This document shows, piece by piece, positions 16,559 to 25,436 of a DNA stretch of 48,660 bases. Each line of letters begins with the position of its first letter. Within the stretch, counting starts at the first letter, position 1. The position numbers were made by a program, and so were the translations under genes. The DNA comes from Oscillospiraceae bacterium (GTDB lineage: Bacteria > Bacillota > Clostridia > Oscillospirales > Oscillospiraceae): the NCBI GenBank assembly GCA_017469795.1, contig JAFUFT010000099.1, positions 1 through 48,660 on the forward strand, in the 5' to 3' direction. The notes below the pieces were generated by a model. The model was not told the DNA's origin. It did no database searches and saw nothing but the letters and a program-made list of their open reading frames with translations.

Positions 16559-17953
16559 TTACATGCTCAATTTGGCGGACCCTGGGCGCCGCCATTTTCT
16601 GTCGCAGTATCGGGTAACCATCAGGACGAATCTGGTCAGATTGTCCGTCACCATACACCACCAAACCGCAGTCAATCCCAGATGGAATCGGGTCACGCAG
16701 AGGAATGTCAGCCCCAGTCGCACACCCCACATACACATTAGCGAGAACGCAAGGGGCGCCTTGACATCCCCCACCCCGTTGAATGTACCCTGAAGGATAA
16801 TGACCACGGCGTAAAACGGTTCTGAAACAGATACGATCCGAAGCACCTTTGCCCCCAGCTCTATGACCTCCCGATCCGGGGTGAAGATTCCCATGAAAAA
16901 CGCAGGAAACAGGAACAGAAACAGGCTCAGAAAGGTCATCAGGACTACGGCGCAGGTGAGAATCGCAGAGGAATACGCCATCAGCTTTTTCTCGTCTCCG
17001 GCCCCGTAATAGAAGCCGGAGAGTGTGGAAGCAGCTGTCTCCATCCCATATCCCGGAATATAAAACGCCTGTTCCGCTGTGATGGCAATGGCATGGGCGG
17101 CCACGGCCACGGTACCCAACCGGGCAATCAGGGCCGTGAAAACCACCTGCCCCAGGGCGGAGACGATATGCTCCGCGCCGATGGGGGTGCTGATTCGCAT
17201 GCACTGACCCATGACAGTCCGGTCATAACGGAGCCGGAGGCCGGAGAGCAGACTGCATTTCCGTGCCATCTGAAACATCAGGATTCCGCCTGCGATATAG
17301 GATACCGCCGTAGCGATGGCCGCTCCGGCCACACCCAGTCCCGCGCCCCATAGATGCAGGGACCAGGGACCGATCTGCCACGTTCTCGGCCCGCCGATCA
17401 ACAGGAAATTGAGCAGAATATTGATGGCATTCATCGTCAGGCCGATCCACATGGGCGTCCGCGTGTCGCCGGATGCCCGCAGAACCGCAGCAAACAGGAT
17501 ACTCGACACCCGGAACAGCATCGGTGCGCAGATGACGGCAAAATAGACGGATGCGTCGTGGCGAATGGCTTCGTCCGCGCCAAGCCATACAGGAAGGAAG
17601 GGGCTGATCACAAGCGTGAGGAGGGTCATGGCAAAGCCAAGGATCAGAACAAGCAGCAATGACTGGTCCGCCGCCCGCCCGGCCCGCTCCCGGTCTCCTG
17701 CCCCCAGCGACTGAGAAATGCAGGCCAGGATTCCCGTGGCAACGGCCCACAAGGGGGCATTCACCAGCCAGGTCGTGGTGGAAGTCAGTCCCACCGCCGC
17801 AGAAGCCGCTGCACCCAGCTGTCCCACCTGCGCAGTGTCCACATACTGAACCACCGTCTGCAGAGCGTTTTCTGTTACGGTAGGCCATGCAAGGCGGAAG
17901 ATGCGCGTACGCAGCTCCTTTTCCTTCAGCGCTTCGATGGCAGGAATGGTCAT
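16559..17953 (-). CDS. MATE family transporter
   Basis: About 464 residues with 12 predicted membrane helices in two similar halves, typical of MatE proteins (LAWPTVTENALQTVVQYVDT at the start of the first half, ISTPIGAEHIVSALGQVV at the start of the second). MATE proteins export organic cations or other small compounds by Na+ or H+ antiport. The start is the ATG at 17953, with AAGGAG upstream; the frame is open for 31 more codons, but these overlap the epimerase gene. It lies inside a sugar operon, so it may export a toxic intermediate or by-product. Confidence 0.9.
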   Translation of the reverse strand: MTIPAIEALKEKELRTRIFRLAWPTVTENALQTVVQYVDTAQVGQLGAAASAAVGLTSTTTWLVNAPLWAVATGILACISQSLGAGDRERAGRAADQSLLLVLILGFAMTLLTLVISPFLPVWLGADEAIRHDASVYFAVICAPMLFRVSSILFAAVLRASGDTRTPMWIGLTMNAINILLNFLLIGGPRTWQIGPWSLHLWGAGLGVAGAAIATAVSYIAGGILMFQMARKCSLLSGLRLRYDRTVMGQCMRISTPIGAEHIVSALGQVVFTALIARLGTVAVAAHAIAITAEQAFYIPGYGMETAASTLSGFYYGAGDEKKLMAYSSAILTCAVVLMTFLSLFLFLFPAFFMGIFTPDREVIELGAKVLRIVSVSEPFYAVVIILQGTFNGVGDVKAPLAFSLMCMWGVRLGLTFLCVTRFHLGLTAVWWCMVTDNLTRFVLMVTRYCDRKWRRPGSAKLSM

Positions 17954-17976
17954 GGTTGAGATGCTCCTTTGATATG

Positions 17977-18831
17977 TTATCTCTCCGGCAGGTACTCCCT
18001 GAGATACGAGGCCGACCGCCGAATGGAGGCATGGGGATCCTCCCAATAGATCGAGTCATTGATCTCCAGATCAAGACAATTCTGATAGTCGAACTGTTCC
18101 AGTGTCCGGACATAACCCTCCAGCTTTTCCCGGCCAAAGGTGCCGTCTCCTAGGATCAGATGGTGGCTGTCGGAATAGTGCACCCACTGGAGCTTCGATC
18201 CCAGATTGCGGCAGTAATCCACAAGCTGTTCCCCGGCTACCTCCATGGCCACCAGGTCCACACAGACCTGGAGGGCATCCGAATCCACCTCGCGGAGCAT
18301 CTCCTGTATATCTCCCAGAGTGGTCACCAGATTGCTCTCATAGGGCTGCAGCTGCTCCAGCACCAGCCGGACGCCCATAGACCGGGCGTATTCGCAGAGA
18401 GTCTGGAAGCTCTCAACCGTCCGTTTCCATCCCTCCGCCCGGGGAAGGTCCCGGCTGTGACAGCCGGTATTCAGAAATACACGATCCGTCCCCAGAGTCA
18501 GCGCATCCTCCATGGCCCATCGCATATAATCGACTGTCCGGTCCCGCAGCCGCCGGCCCGGGTCCGAATAGCTGAATGGATAGCCCAGCGTCTCCGGCGT
18601 GTAAATGACCGTCTTCATTCCATGGTCCTCGATCTGCCTGCGGAGCTCCAGCAGACACCGTCGGGCTGCTGCAGAGGAAGGATGATCCAACCGGCAGTAA
18701 TGGGGGGCGCCGCCCCAGAAATCCACTTTGCTCAGGCCGCATTTCTCCATGGACTGCAAATAGTAGGGGAAACTGTACTGTACATATTGGACGCTCATCA
18801 CAGCAACGTCCTGCATGGTGATTCGAGACAT
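17977..18831 (-). CDS. Sugar phosphate isomerase/epimerase, FrlC-like TIM barrel
   Basis: This 284-residue AP-endonuclease-2-type TIM barrel has the pattern of FrlC: KVDFWGGAPHYCRL (FrlC has IEIWGGRPHAF), VIYTPETLGYPFSYS (FrlC GYTPETNGYPYN), LVLEQLQPYESNLVTTL (FrlC LEPLTPYESNV) and a late LDLEIND. Candidate metal ligands are Glu in LEQLQPYESN, Asp in VCVDLVAM, the His of WVHYSDSHH and the Glu of LDLEIND. It is therefore a second, more divergent epimerase of this locus, perhaps for a different glycated or rare sugar. It leads the minus-strand operon; a leader of about 190 nt with a terminator-like hairpin precedes it. Confidence 0.85.
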   Translation of the reverse strand: MSRITMQDVAVMSVQYVQYSFPYYLQSMEKCGLSKVDFWGGAPHYCRLDHPSSAAARRCLLELRRQIEDHGMKTVIYTPETLGYPFSYSDPGRRLRDRTVDYMRWAMEDALTLGTDRVFLNTGCHSRDLPRAEGWKRTVESFQTLCEYARSMGVRLVLEQLQPYESNLVTTLGDIQEMLREVDSDALQVCVDLVAMEVAGEQLVDYCRNLGSKLQWVHYSDSHHLILGDGTFGREKLEGYVRTLEQFDYQNCLDLEINDSIYWEDPHASIRRSASYLREYLPER

Positions 18832-18894
18832 AAGAATCGTACCTCCCGATCTGCCGTCACTGCAAACACCGGCAGATGAATCAGTTTATAACTT

Positions 18895-18904
18895 ATACCA
18901 AAAT
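18895..18904 (-). promoter_or_regulatory. ATTTTGGTAT site in the epimerase leader
   Basis: The minus strand reads ATTTTGGTATAAGTTATAA about 65 nt before the epimerase start. It is a one-base variant of the AATTGGTAT site found in the divergent and opp promoter regions. Confidence 0.45.
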
Positions 18905-18918
18905 CCAAAAAAGGCGCA

Positions 18919-18954
18919 AAAACCGTACCGCTCATTCTGGCGGCACGGTTTTTG
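18919..18954 (-). terminator. Terminator-like hairpin inside the leader of the epimerase operon
   Basis: Arms AAAAACCGTACCGC (18919-18932) and GCGGCACGGTTTTT (18941-18954) pair with one mismatch around an 8-nt loop and end in five T on the minus strand. It lies between the predicted promoter (19032-19060) and the first gene (18831), so it could act as an attenuator. The A-tract on the other side would also let it work on the plus strand. Confidence 0.65.
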
Positions 18955-19031
18955 CTGCGGTTGTTGGAATCAAATAAGAAACGATGCTTCATTCAAAGCG
19001 GCTCGCACACTGCTGCTTTGAAGCTGAAATC

Positions 19032-19060
19032 AGCATAGCACGGTACAACCGGAAAAGCAA
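19032..19060 (-). promoter_or_regulatory. Candidate promoter of the epimerase-MATE-BtpA-kinase operon
   Basis: Minus strand: -35 TTGCTT (19055-19060), 17-nt spacer, -10 TATGCT (19032-19037). It would give a leader of about 190 nt that contains the hairpin at 18919-18954 and a second imperfect stem around 18986-19024. Confidence 0.5.
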
Positions 19061-19124
19061 GCATGCTGCACCAAAATCGTGGATGTGAACATCGTCGGGC
19101 GGTAAAACTTGTGGTTTTCACCCG

Positions 19125-19311
19125 AATTGGTATATAAAGAAAAACTATCGCCGAACCGGGCGATCAGCGTTAGTTTGCAAAATTGGTATGAAATATCTTT
19201 TCACAGGTAGAACACTTTAGGCGAAAGATTCAAAAATTGGTCTGTTTTTTCTGCGGCCGTAAGGGTTGACGCTCCGCCGGGAGTAGCAGTATAATAAACT
19301 CAAATTGGTAT
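19125..19311. promoter_or_regulatory. Four AATTGGTAT-type sites upstream of the frl operon
   Basis: Copies at 19125-19133, 19181-19189, 19235-19243 (AATTGGTCT) and 19303-19311 all point the same way, 54-68 nt apart. The last lies just downstream of the -10 box, where a bound repressor would block transcription. The extended pattern is about AAATTGGTATRAAAAT. They are probably binding sites for one or more of the GntR/UTRA regulators encoded nearby. The divergent 534-nt gap 18832-19365 otherwise holds the two promoters and the leader hairpin. Confidence 0.65.
19266..19295 (+). promoter_or_regulatory. Main promoter of the frl operon
   Basis: -35 TTGACG (19266-19271), 18-nt spacer, perfect -10 TATAAT (19290-19295), 71 nt before the first start codon. 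Confidence 0.8.
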
Positions 19312-19365
19312 AAAAATATTATAAACCTATCTAGTCCTCTTCGCAAAGAAAGGAGGGAAACCGGT

Positions 19366-20184
19366 ATGAAAGCTGCCATGCTGGGAGACAACTGCATCGA
19401 CGTCTACCGGATGATCGATGGCCGGGAAGTAAACCGCCAGTACCCAACCGGAAATGTGGTGGATACCGGGGTGAATCTTCAAAAGCTCGGCATCCCGACC
19501 TCTGTGATCAGCACCACCGGAGACGATGAAAACGGGGCCTGGATGGTGCGGGTCCTGCGGGAGATGGGACTGGACCTGACCCGCTTTCATGTGGCCCACG
19601 GACCTACAGCCATCACCTATATGGATATGAACGGCACCGACCGGGTCCACGGGGACTACGTGGAGGGCGTTCTGGAAAACATGGTGTTCGACGCGGAGGA
19701 TATTGCCTTTGCGGCTCGGCATGACCTGGTCCATACCGCCCTCTGGGGCAAAGCGGAGAACGTTCTTTCCGCCATTCGGTCCAAGAACCCGGCAATCCGG
19801 ATCAGTTTTGACTACTGTGACCGGCTGGATCATCCCATTATTGAGCAGACCCGCCCCTTCGTGGACTACGGCTTTTTCTCCTGGCACGAAGGAGACGGGC
19901 CGGCTGTCCGGGACTTTCTCCGGCATCAGGTGGCGGAGGGCCTTGCCGCAGCGGTGGCCACCTTCGGCGATGCGGGGTCCCTCTGTTATGACGGCAGGGA
20001 ATTTACCGCCTGCGGGATCTCGCCGGCTCCCCATGTGGTCAATACCGTGGGCGCCGGAGACAGCTATATCGCCGGGTTCCTGTACGGGATCCTGCAGGGA
20101 TGGCCTGTCATTCGGTGTATGGAAAAGGGTGCGGAGGTGTCCGCGCAGGTGGTACAGGTATTTGAGCCCTGGACCGGGCAGTGA
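19366..20184 (+). CDS. PfkB-family kinase, FrlD-like (first paralogue)
   Basis: This 272-residue ribokinase-fold kinase resembles fructoselysine 6-kinase: it starts KAAMLGDNCIDVYRMIDG, has the substrate-side segment DRVHGDYVEGVLENMVF (E. coli FrlD has DRVFGDYTEGVMADFAL) and the ATP/anion-hole motif VVNTVGAGDSYIAGF with the catalytic Asp. It lacks the usual GGN-x-N start of the PfkB signature; instead it reads PTGNVVDTGVNLQKLG. It is the first gene of the operon and is more divergent than the second kinase at 24631, so it may act on a different Amadori or rare-sugar substrate. A strong AGGAGG site precedes the ATG. Confidence 0.85.
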   Translation: MKAAMLGDNCIDVYRMIDGREVNRQYPTGNVVDTGVNLQKLGIPTSVISTTGDDENGAWMVRVLREMGLDLTRFHVAHGPTAITYMDMNGTDRVHGDYVEGVLENMVFDAEDIAFAARHDLVHTALWGKAENVLSAIRSKNPAIRISFDYCDRLDHPIIEQTRPFVDYGFFSWHEGDGPAVRDFLRHQVAEGLAAAVATFGDAGSLCYDGREFTACGISPAPHVVNTVGAGDSYIAGFLYGILQGWPVIRCMEKGAEVSAQVVQVFEPWTGQ

Positions 20185-20199
20185 GAGGAGGATCTCTGT

Positions 20200-21030
20200 A
20201 TGAAAATCGGTATGTTTACGTCCGGCTATCAGCGCAACCCCCTGGAACACTGCTTCCAGGACGCGAAGGAGTACGGCTACGACTACATTGAGCTCTGGGG
20301 CGGACGGCCCCATGCCTACGCCCCGGATCTGAAGGCGGGAGATATTACGGAGGTTCGCCGGCTGATCGACCGATACGAGATGCCGGTCATCGGCTACACC
20401 CCGGAGCACAATGCATATCCTTACAACTATATGATCGGCTCCGAATCCCAGCGGGAAGACGCCGTCCGGTATCTCAGGCTCTGTCTGGACATGGCGAAGG
20501 AGATGGGCGCGGAGTTCATGCTGACCAGTCCCGCCAACGGTGGTTATCTGGCTACCTATCAGGAGCTCTGGCCCCGGCTGGAAACCACGATCCGGGAGCT
20601 GGGCGACTACGCGGCCAAGCTGGAGGTCAAGCTGACAGTGGAGCCGCTGACCCCCTATGAGTCCAATTTCTTCACCCGGGCTAACGATCTTGCAGAGCTG
20701 TTCCGCCGCATCGACAACCCGTATCTGGTGGGGATGTGCGACGTGGTCCCGCCCTTCGTCCAGCACGAGAGCATCATGGCCTATTTCGACAAGCTGGGCC
20801 CTAAAATGGACCATATGCACATCATCGACGGCGAACAGGGTACCGACAGCCACATTCTCCCCGGTGAAGGTGCGATGCCGCTTCCGGAACTGTTCTGCGA
20901 ACTCAAACGGATTGGCTATGCAGGCACCGCCACGCTGGAGCTGGTGACCGGCTATATCAATGAGCCGCGGTTCTATGCCCGCCGGGCTATCGAGAACGTG
21001 CGGACCATGATGGACCGGGCCGGCTTCTGA
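20200..21030 (+). CDS. frlC: Fructoselysine 3-epimerase (FrlC homologue)
   Basis: 276 residues, close to the full length of E. coli FrlC. Shared blocks include MFTSGYQRNPLEHCF, IELWGGRPHAYAPDLKAGDI, VIGYTPEHNAYPYNYMIG, LDMAKEMGAEFML, VEPLTPYESNFF, YFDKLGPKMDHMHIID, DSHILPGEGAMPL and LELVTGYINEPRFYARRA. The metal-binding Glu, Asp and His residues of this TIM barrel are kept. FrlC interconverts psicoselysine and fructoselysine so that the kinase FrlD can use both. Cotranscribed with its neighbours: 15 nt after the kinase gene, 10 nt before the amidohydrolase. Confidence 0.92.
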   Translation: MKIGMFTSGYQRNPLEHCFQDAKEYGYDYIELWGGRPHAYAPDLKAGDITEVRRLIDRYEMPVIGYTPEHNAYPYNYMIGSESQREDAVRYLRLCLDMAKEMGAEFMLTSPANGGYLATYQELWPRLETTIRELGDYAAKLEVKLTVEPLTPYESNFFTRANDLAELFRRIDNPYLVGMCDVVPPFVQHESIMAYFDKLGPKMDHMHIIDGEQGTDSHILPGEGAMPLPELFCELKRIGYAGTATLELVTGYINEPRFYARRAIENVRTMMDRAGF

Positions 21031-21040
21031 GGATCGGGCG

Positions 21041-21913
21041 ATGTTTATTGATATTCATGTTCATCCGGCCTTCTATGAGCCGATCAACCGGGACCCAGCC
21101 CGGGAGGAAATGCGTCATGAGGCGCTGGATATCCACAAGAACGGTACCGCTCCCCTGGCGCATATCTTCAATCAGATGCGCTGTGCCGGACTGGACCGGC
21201 TGTGCCTGCTGGCTCAGGATTATTCCACGAGCATCGGACAGGTCGTCGTTTCCAATCAGGAGATTCGGGAGCTGCTGGACCTGGCGCCGGACCGGTTTTT
21301 TGGCTTTGCCTCTGTGGACCCCCATGACCCAAAAGCGGTGGAAAAGCTGGAGGACGCCTTTCTCCGGCTGGGGCTTCAGGGCCTGAACCTGCACCCCGGA
21401 CGGCAGAAGTTCCTGCCTTCGGCCCCGGAGCTGGAGCCCATCTACGCCATCTGCGAGCGCTTTGACAAGCCGGTCCTGTTCCATGCAGGGCTTTCCTGGG
21501 AGCCGGATACCCAGACGCGGTTGGGGCATCCGCTGGAATTCGAGGCGGTGGCCGCGGCCCATCCGAAGCTGCGGATCTGTCTGGGGCATTTCGGCTGGCC
21601 CTGGGTCCGGGAGACCGCCATGCTGATGCTGAAATACCCCAACGTCTACGCGGATACCGCGTGCCTGTATTTCGACAGCGCCCGGGAGTTCTATCTCCAG
21701 ACCTTCACCCGGGACATTCCGGCCACATGGATCGATCGTTCCCTGCGGCATCAGGTCATGTTTGGCTCGGACAATCCCAGGTTTGAGCAGATCCGCATGG
21801 CATCCGCCCTGGAAGAGCTGGGATTGCGGGATAGCACACTGGAGCTGATCCGGGGACGAAATGCCCTGGACTTTCTGGGCCTGGCACGGGAGGGGGATCC
21901 AATATGTACTTAA
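21041..21913 (+). CDS. Amidohydrolase-family (amidohydrolase 2) metal-dependent hydrolase
   Basis: This 290-residue TIM-barrel hydrolase has the metal-binding DIHVHP (His6, His8), then GLNLHPGRQKF, VLFHAGLSWEP, LGHFGWPWVRE and a late MFGSDNPRF whose Asp is the usual catalytic/metal residue. This ACMSD/2-pyrone-dicarboxylate lactonase-like group hydrolyses or decarboxylates small cyclic or amide compounds. It has no counterpart in E. coli frl. Inside the operon it could release the sugar-amine from an acylated, lactone or lactam form, but no substrate can be named. Its end overlaps yjbQ by 10 nt. Confidence 0.85.
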   Translation: MFIDIHVHPAFYEPINRDPAREEMRHEALDIHKNGTAPLAHIFNQMRCAGLDRLCLLAQDYSTSIGQVVVSNQEIRELLDLAPDRFFGFASVDPHDPKAVEKLEDAFLRLGLQGLNLHPGRQKFLPSAPELEPIYAICERFDKPVLFHAGLSWEPDTQTRLGHPLEFEAVAAAHPKLRICLGHFGWPWVRETAMLMLKYPNVYADTACLYFDSAREFYLQTFTRDIPATWIDRSLRHQVMFGSDNPRFEQIRMASALEELGLRDSTLELIRGRNALDFLGLAREGDPICT

Positions 21914-22338
21914 AAAGCATCACCCTTCAGACATCTGCCTACAACGAAATGATCGTTCTGACGCCGCAGGTGGAGGAAACCGTTGCGGAAAGCGGCGTGA
22001 AGAACGGCATGGTCACGGTCCTGACCAAGCACACCACCACGGGGATCACCGTAAATGAGGCGCTGGAATGTCTGGAGAGCGACATTCAGATCGCCCTGTC
22101 CCTCTTTGCCCCGGAGGACCGCCCTTACAGCCATGCCCGCATGCTGCGGGACTATGGCTCCACAGCCGGAAACCCAACGGGGCACCTCAAGGCGATGCTG
22201 ACCGGGAACCACTGCCACTTCCTGATCCGGGACGGCAGGCTGGACCGGGGCGGCGCCCAGGATGTCTACTTCTGCGAGTTTGACGGACCCGCTCAGCGAA
22301 CGATCCTCATTATCGTGGAGGAACACACAGTATTATAG
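21904..22338 (+). CDS. yjbQ: YjbQ (UPF0047) family protein
   Basis: 144 residues, full length for the family. Signature parts are LTKHTTTGITVNE, ARMLRDYGSTAGNPTGHLKAM, GNHCHFLIRDGRLDRGGAQ and the C-terminal FDGPAQRTILIIVEE. Family members have weak thiamine-phosphate-synthase activity and their true role is unsettled. The conserved histidines suggest a metal- or phosphate-binding site. It overlaps the amidohydrolase gene and so belongs to the frl operon, which is unusual for YjbQ. Confidence 0.92.
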   Translation: MYLKSITLQTSAYNEMIVLTPQVEETVAESGVKNGMVTVLTKHTTTGITVNEALECLESDIQIALSLFAPEDRPYSHARMLRDYGSTAGNPTGHLKAMLTGNHCHFLIRDGRLDRGGAQDVYFCEFDGPAQRTILIIVEEHTVL

Positions 22339-22378
22339 CGGAGCGGTACGGTCTCCGTTGTGATAGCGGAACAAATGA

Positions 22379-23794
<1,416 letters not shown>

Positions 23795-23828
23795 TCTGTT
23801 TCTGAACGATCGTATGCCCATTACCGCA

Positions 23829-23856
23829 CCCCTGCCGCTCGTCGGAGCGGCAGGGG
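23829..23856 (+). other. GC-rich hairpin between frlA and the first GntR gene
   Basis: Perfect 11-bp arms CCCCTGCCGCT (23829-23839) and AGCGGCAGGGG (23846-23856), without a T-tract. It probably protects the frlA mRNA 3' end or lowers read-through into the regulator gene. Confidence 0.55.
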
Positions 23857-23880
23857 CTGATGCAGAAGGAAGGTGCGTAC

Positions 23881-24606
23881 ATGCGAAAGGCATCCGGGAG
23901 CCGCCCGCGGGATGCGGCGGCAGAACTGATCGAATGCTATATCCGAAGTCAGAACCTGTCCCCCCATGACCGGCTTCCCAGCGAACGGGCCATGTGCGAA
24001 ATGTGGGGGCTTAATCGGAGCACCCTTCGAACCGCCATTCGAAGACTGACGGAAGAAGGCTGGCTGTACAGCGTCCTTGGCTCCGGAACCTTTGTGGCTC
24101 CCCCAAAGCTGGAGCGGGATCTGCAGGATGCCCGTTCCCTGACGGAGACGGTGCGGGATGCAGGGCGTATGATCCGGAGTCAGGTACTGGATCTGCGAAT
24201 CGCCGAGTGCAGTGCATGGCTTTCCGGGAAACTGGGCTGCGCCCCCGGCCACCCGGTCTTTTTCCTGCGCCGTCTCCGTTTTCTGGACAATGTGCCGTTC
24301 ACCATCGAGACCTGCTATCTGGATCATGAGGTATGCCCGGGGATCGAAAACGGGGACTATCGCAAGGGGTCTTTGTATCAGGCTCTGGGCGCACTTGGAG
24401 TAAACCCCGTGCAGGGCAGCGAACATATCGGCATCACTTACGCCACGGAGGAAGAAGCTGCGCTTCTGGAGGTTCCGGAGGAATGTCCGCTGTTTTTCCT
24501 CTCGGGAACCAGCATGAATGCGGAGGGCAGGACCATCGAGTATTTTAAGTCTGTGGTACGATATGATAAGGTTCGCTTTTCCAGCGTCCTTCGGCGCGGT
24601 ACATAA
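23881..24606 (+). CDS. GntR/UTRA transcription regulator (HutC subfamily, type A)
   Basis: 241 residues. The winged helix is at 12-75 (LPSERAMCEMWGLNRSTLR, then GSGTFVAPPKLERDLQ); a UTRA ligand-binding domain follows (FFLRRLRFLDNVPFTIETCY, then FLSGTSMNAEGRTIEYFKSV). The start is the ATG at 23881, with AAGGAAGG 7-8 nt upstream; an ATG at 23860 has none. UTRA domains of this group bind small sugar or amino-acid derivatives; E. coli FrlR is of this kind. The protein is closest to the regulator at 34959: both have the SERxMCxMWxLNRSTLR recognition helix. Confidence 0.92.
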   Translation: MRKASGSRPRDAAAELIECYIRSQNLSPHDRLPSERAMCEMWGLNRSTLRTAIRRLTEEGWLYSVLGSGTFVAPPKLERDLQDARSLTETVRDAGRMIRSQVLDLRIAECSAWLSGKLGCAPGHPVFFLRRLRFLDNVPFTIETCYLDHEVCPGIENGDYRKGSLYQALGALGVNPVQGSEHIGITYATEEEAALLEVPEECPLFFLSGTSMNAEGRTIEYFKSVVRYDKVRFSSVLRRGT

Positions 24607-24630
24607 CCAATCGAAAGGGTGACTTACAAG

Positions 24631-25425
24631 ATGAAGCTGGCAGCAGTGGGAAGCAACTGCATCGATTACTATACGAATATCGGCGGCGGGACGGGATACC
24701 CCGGCGGCGGACCGGTGAATATGGCGGTCTATACGGTACGCCTGGGCGGGCAGGCCTCCTATATCGGCCCCGTGGGCGACGACCCGGGCGGGGAGATGAT
24801 GCGGCAGGCCATTGCCGGCAAGGGCGTGGACGTATCGCACCTTTATACGAAGCCCGGCGCGACAGCGGTGTCCCAGGTGACGCTGGTGGACGGGGAGCGC
24901 GTTTTCGGGGACTATGACGAAGGCGTTCTGGCCGAATACCGCCTCTCCGACGGGGATCTGGACTTCATCTGCACCCACGACATGGTGATCTGCGATCTGT
25001 GGGGCAAGGTGGAAGATCAGTTCGCGGCGCTCAAGGCCCGCGGCATGAAAACCGCCTTTGACTGCGCCACCCGGCCGGAGGATCCCGCGGCCCAGACCGC
25101 CATACCGTATACGGACTACCTGTTCTTCTCCAGTGACGACGGGGACACACCGTTGCTGCGTGAAACGATCCGTGCCCTCTGGGAAAAAGGCCCGAAACTG
25201 GTGACCGCCATGCTGGGCGTGGAGGGCAGTATCTGCTTTGATGGCAGTGAATTCCACCGGTTTGGAATCGTCCCCTGTGATCATGTCGTGGACAGCATGG
25301 GCGCCGGTGACAGCTATATCGCAGGCTTCCTCTACGCGCTGCAGGACGGAAAACCGATCCTTGCATGTATGCGCGCCGGTGCGGCCTGCGCCACTGAAAC
25401 GCTGGGCTACTTCGGCGGCTGGTGA
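24631..25425 (+). CDS. frlD: Fructoselysine 6-kinase (FrlD homologue, PfkB family)
   Basis: 264 residues, typical FrlD length. It matches FrlD over its whole length: AAVGSNCIDYYTNIG, GGPVNMAVYTVRLGG, YIGPVGDDPGGEMM, GVDVSHLYTKPGATAVSQV, ERVFGDYDEGVLAEYRLS, ICDLWGKVEDQFAAL, VVDSMGAGDSYIAGFLYA (catalytic Asp in GAGD) and ACATETLGYFGGW at the end. It uses ATP to make fructoselysine 6-phosphate. The ATG at 24631 is chosen because AAGGGTGA lies 9 nt upstream. It stands between two GntR regulator genes. Confidence 0.92.
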   Translation: MKLAAVGSNCIDYYTNIGGGTGYPGGGPVNMAVYTVRLGGQASYIGPVGDDPGGEMMRQAIAGKGVDVSHLYTKPGATAVSQVTLVDGERVFGDYDEGVLAEYRLSDGDLDFICTHDMVICDLWGKVEDQFAALKARGMKTAFDCATRPEDPAAQTAIPYTDYLFFSSDDGDTPLLRETIRALWEKGPKLVTAMLGVEGSICFDGSEFHRFGIVPCDHVVDSMGAGDSYIAGFLYALQDGKPILACMRAGAACATETLGYFGGW

Positions 25426-25436
25426 GGATGGATGCC

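Noticed and set aside
18798..18992. 64-codon frame in the epimerase leader as a leader peptide
   Set aside because: There is no ribosome site before its ATG and it overlaps the epimerase start and the hairpin. It cannot be excluded but is not supported.
19327..20853. Long minus-strand frame of 508 codons opposite kinase and frlC
   Set aside because: Composition is typical of a reverse-strand shadow and both plus-strand genes have strong homology.
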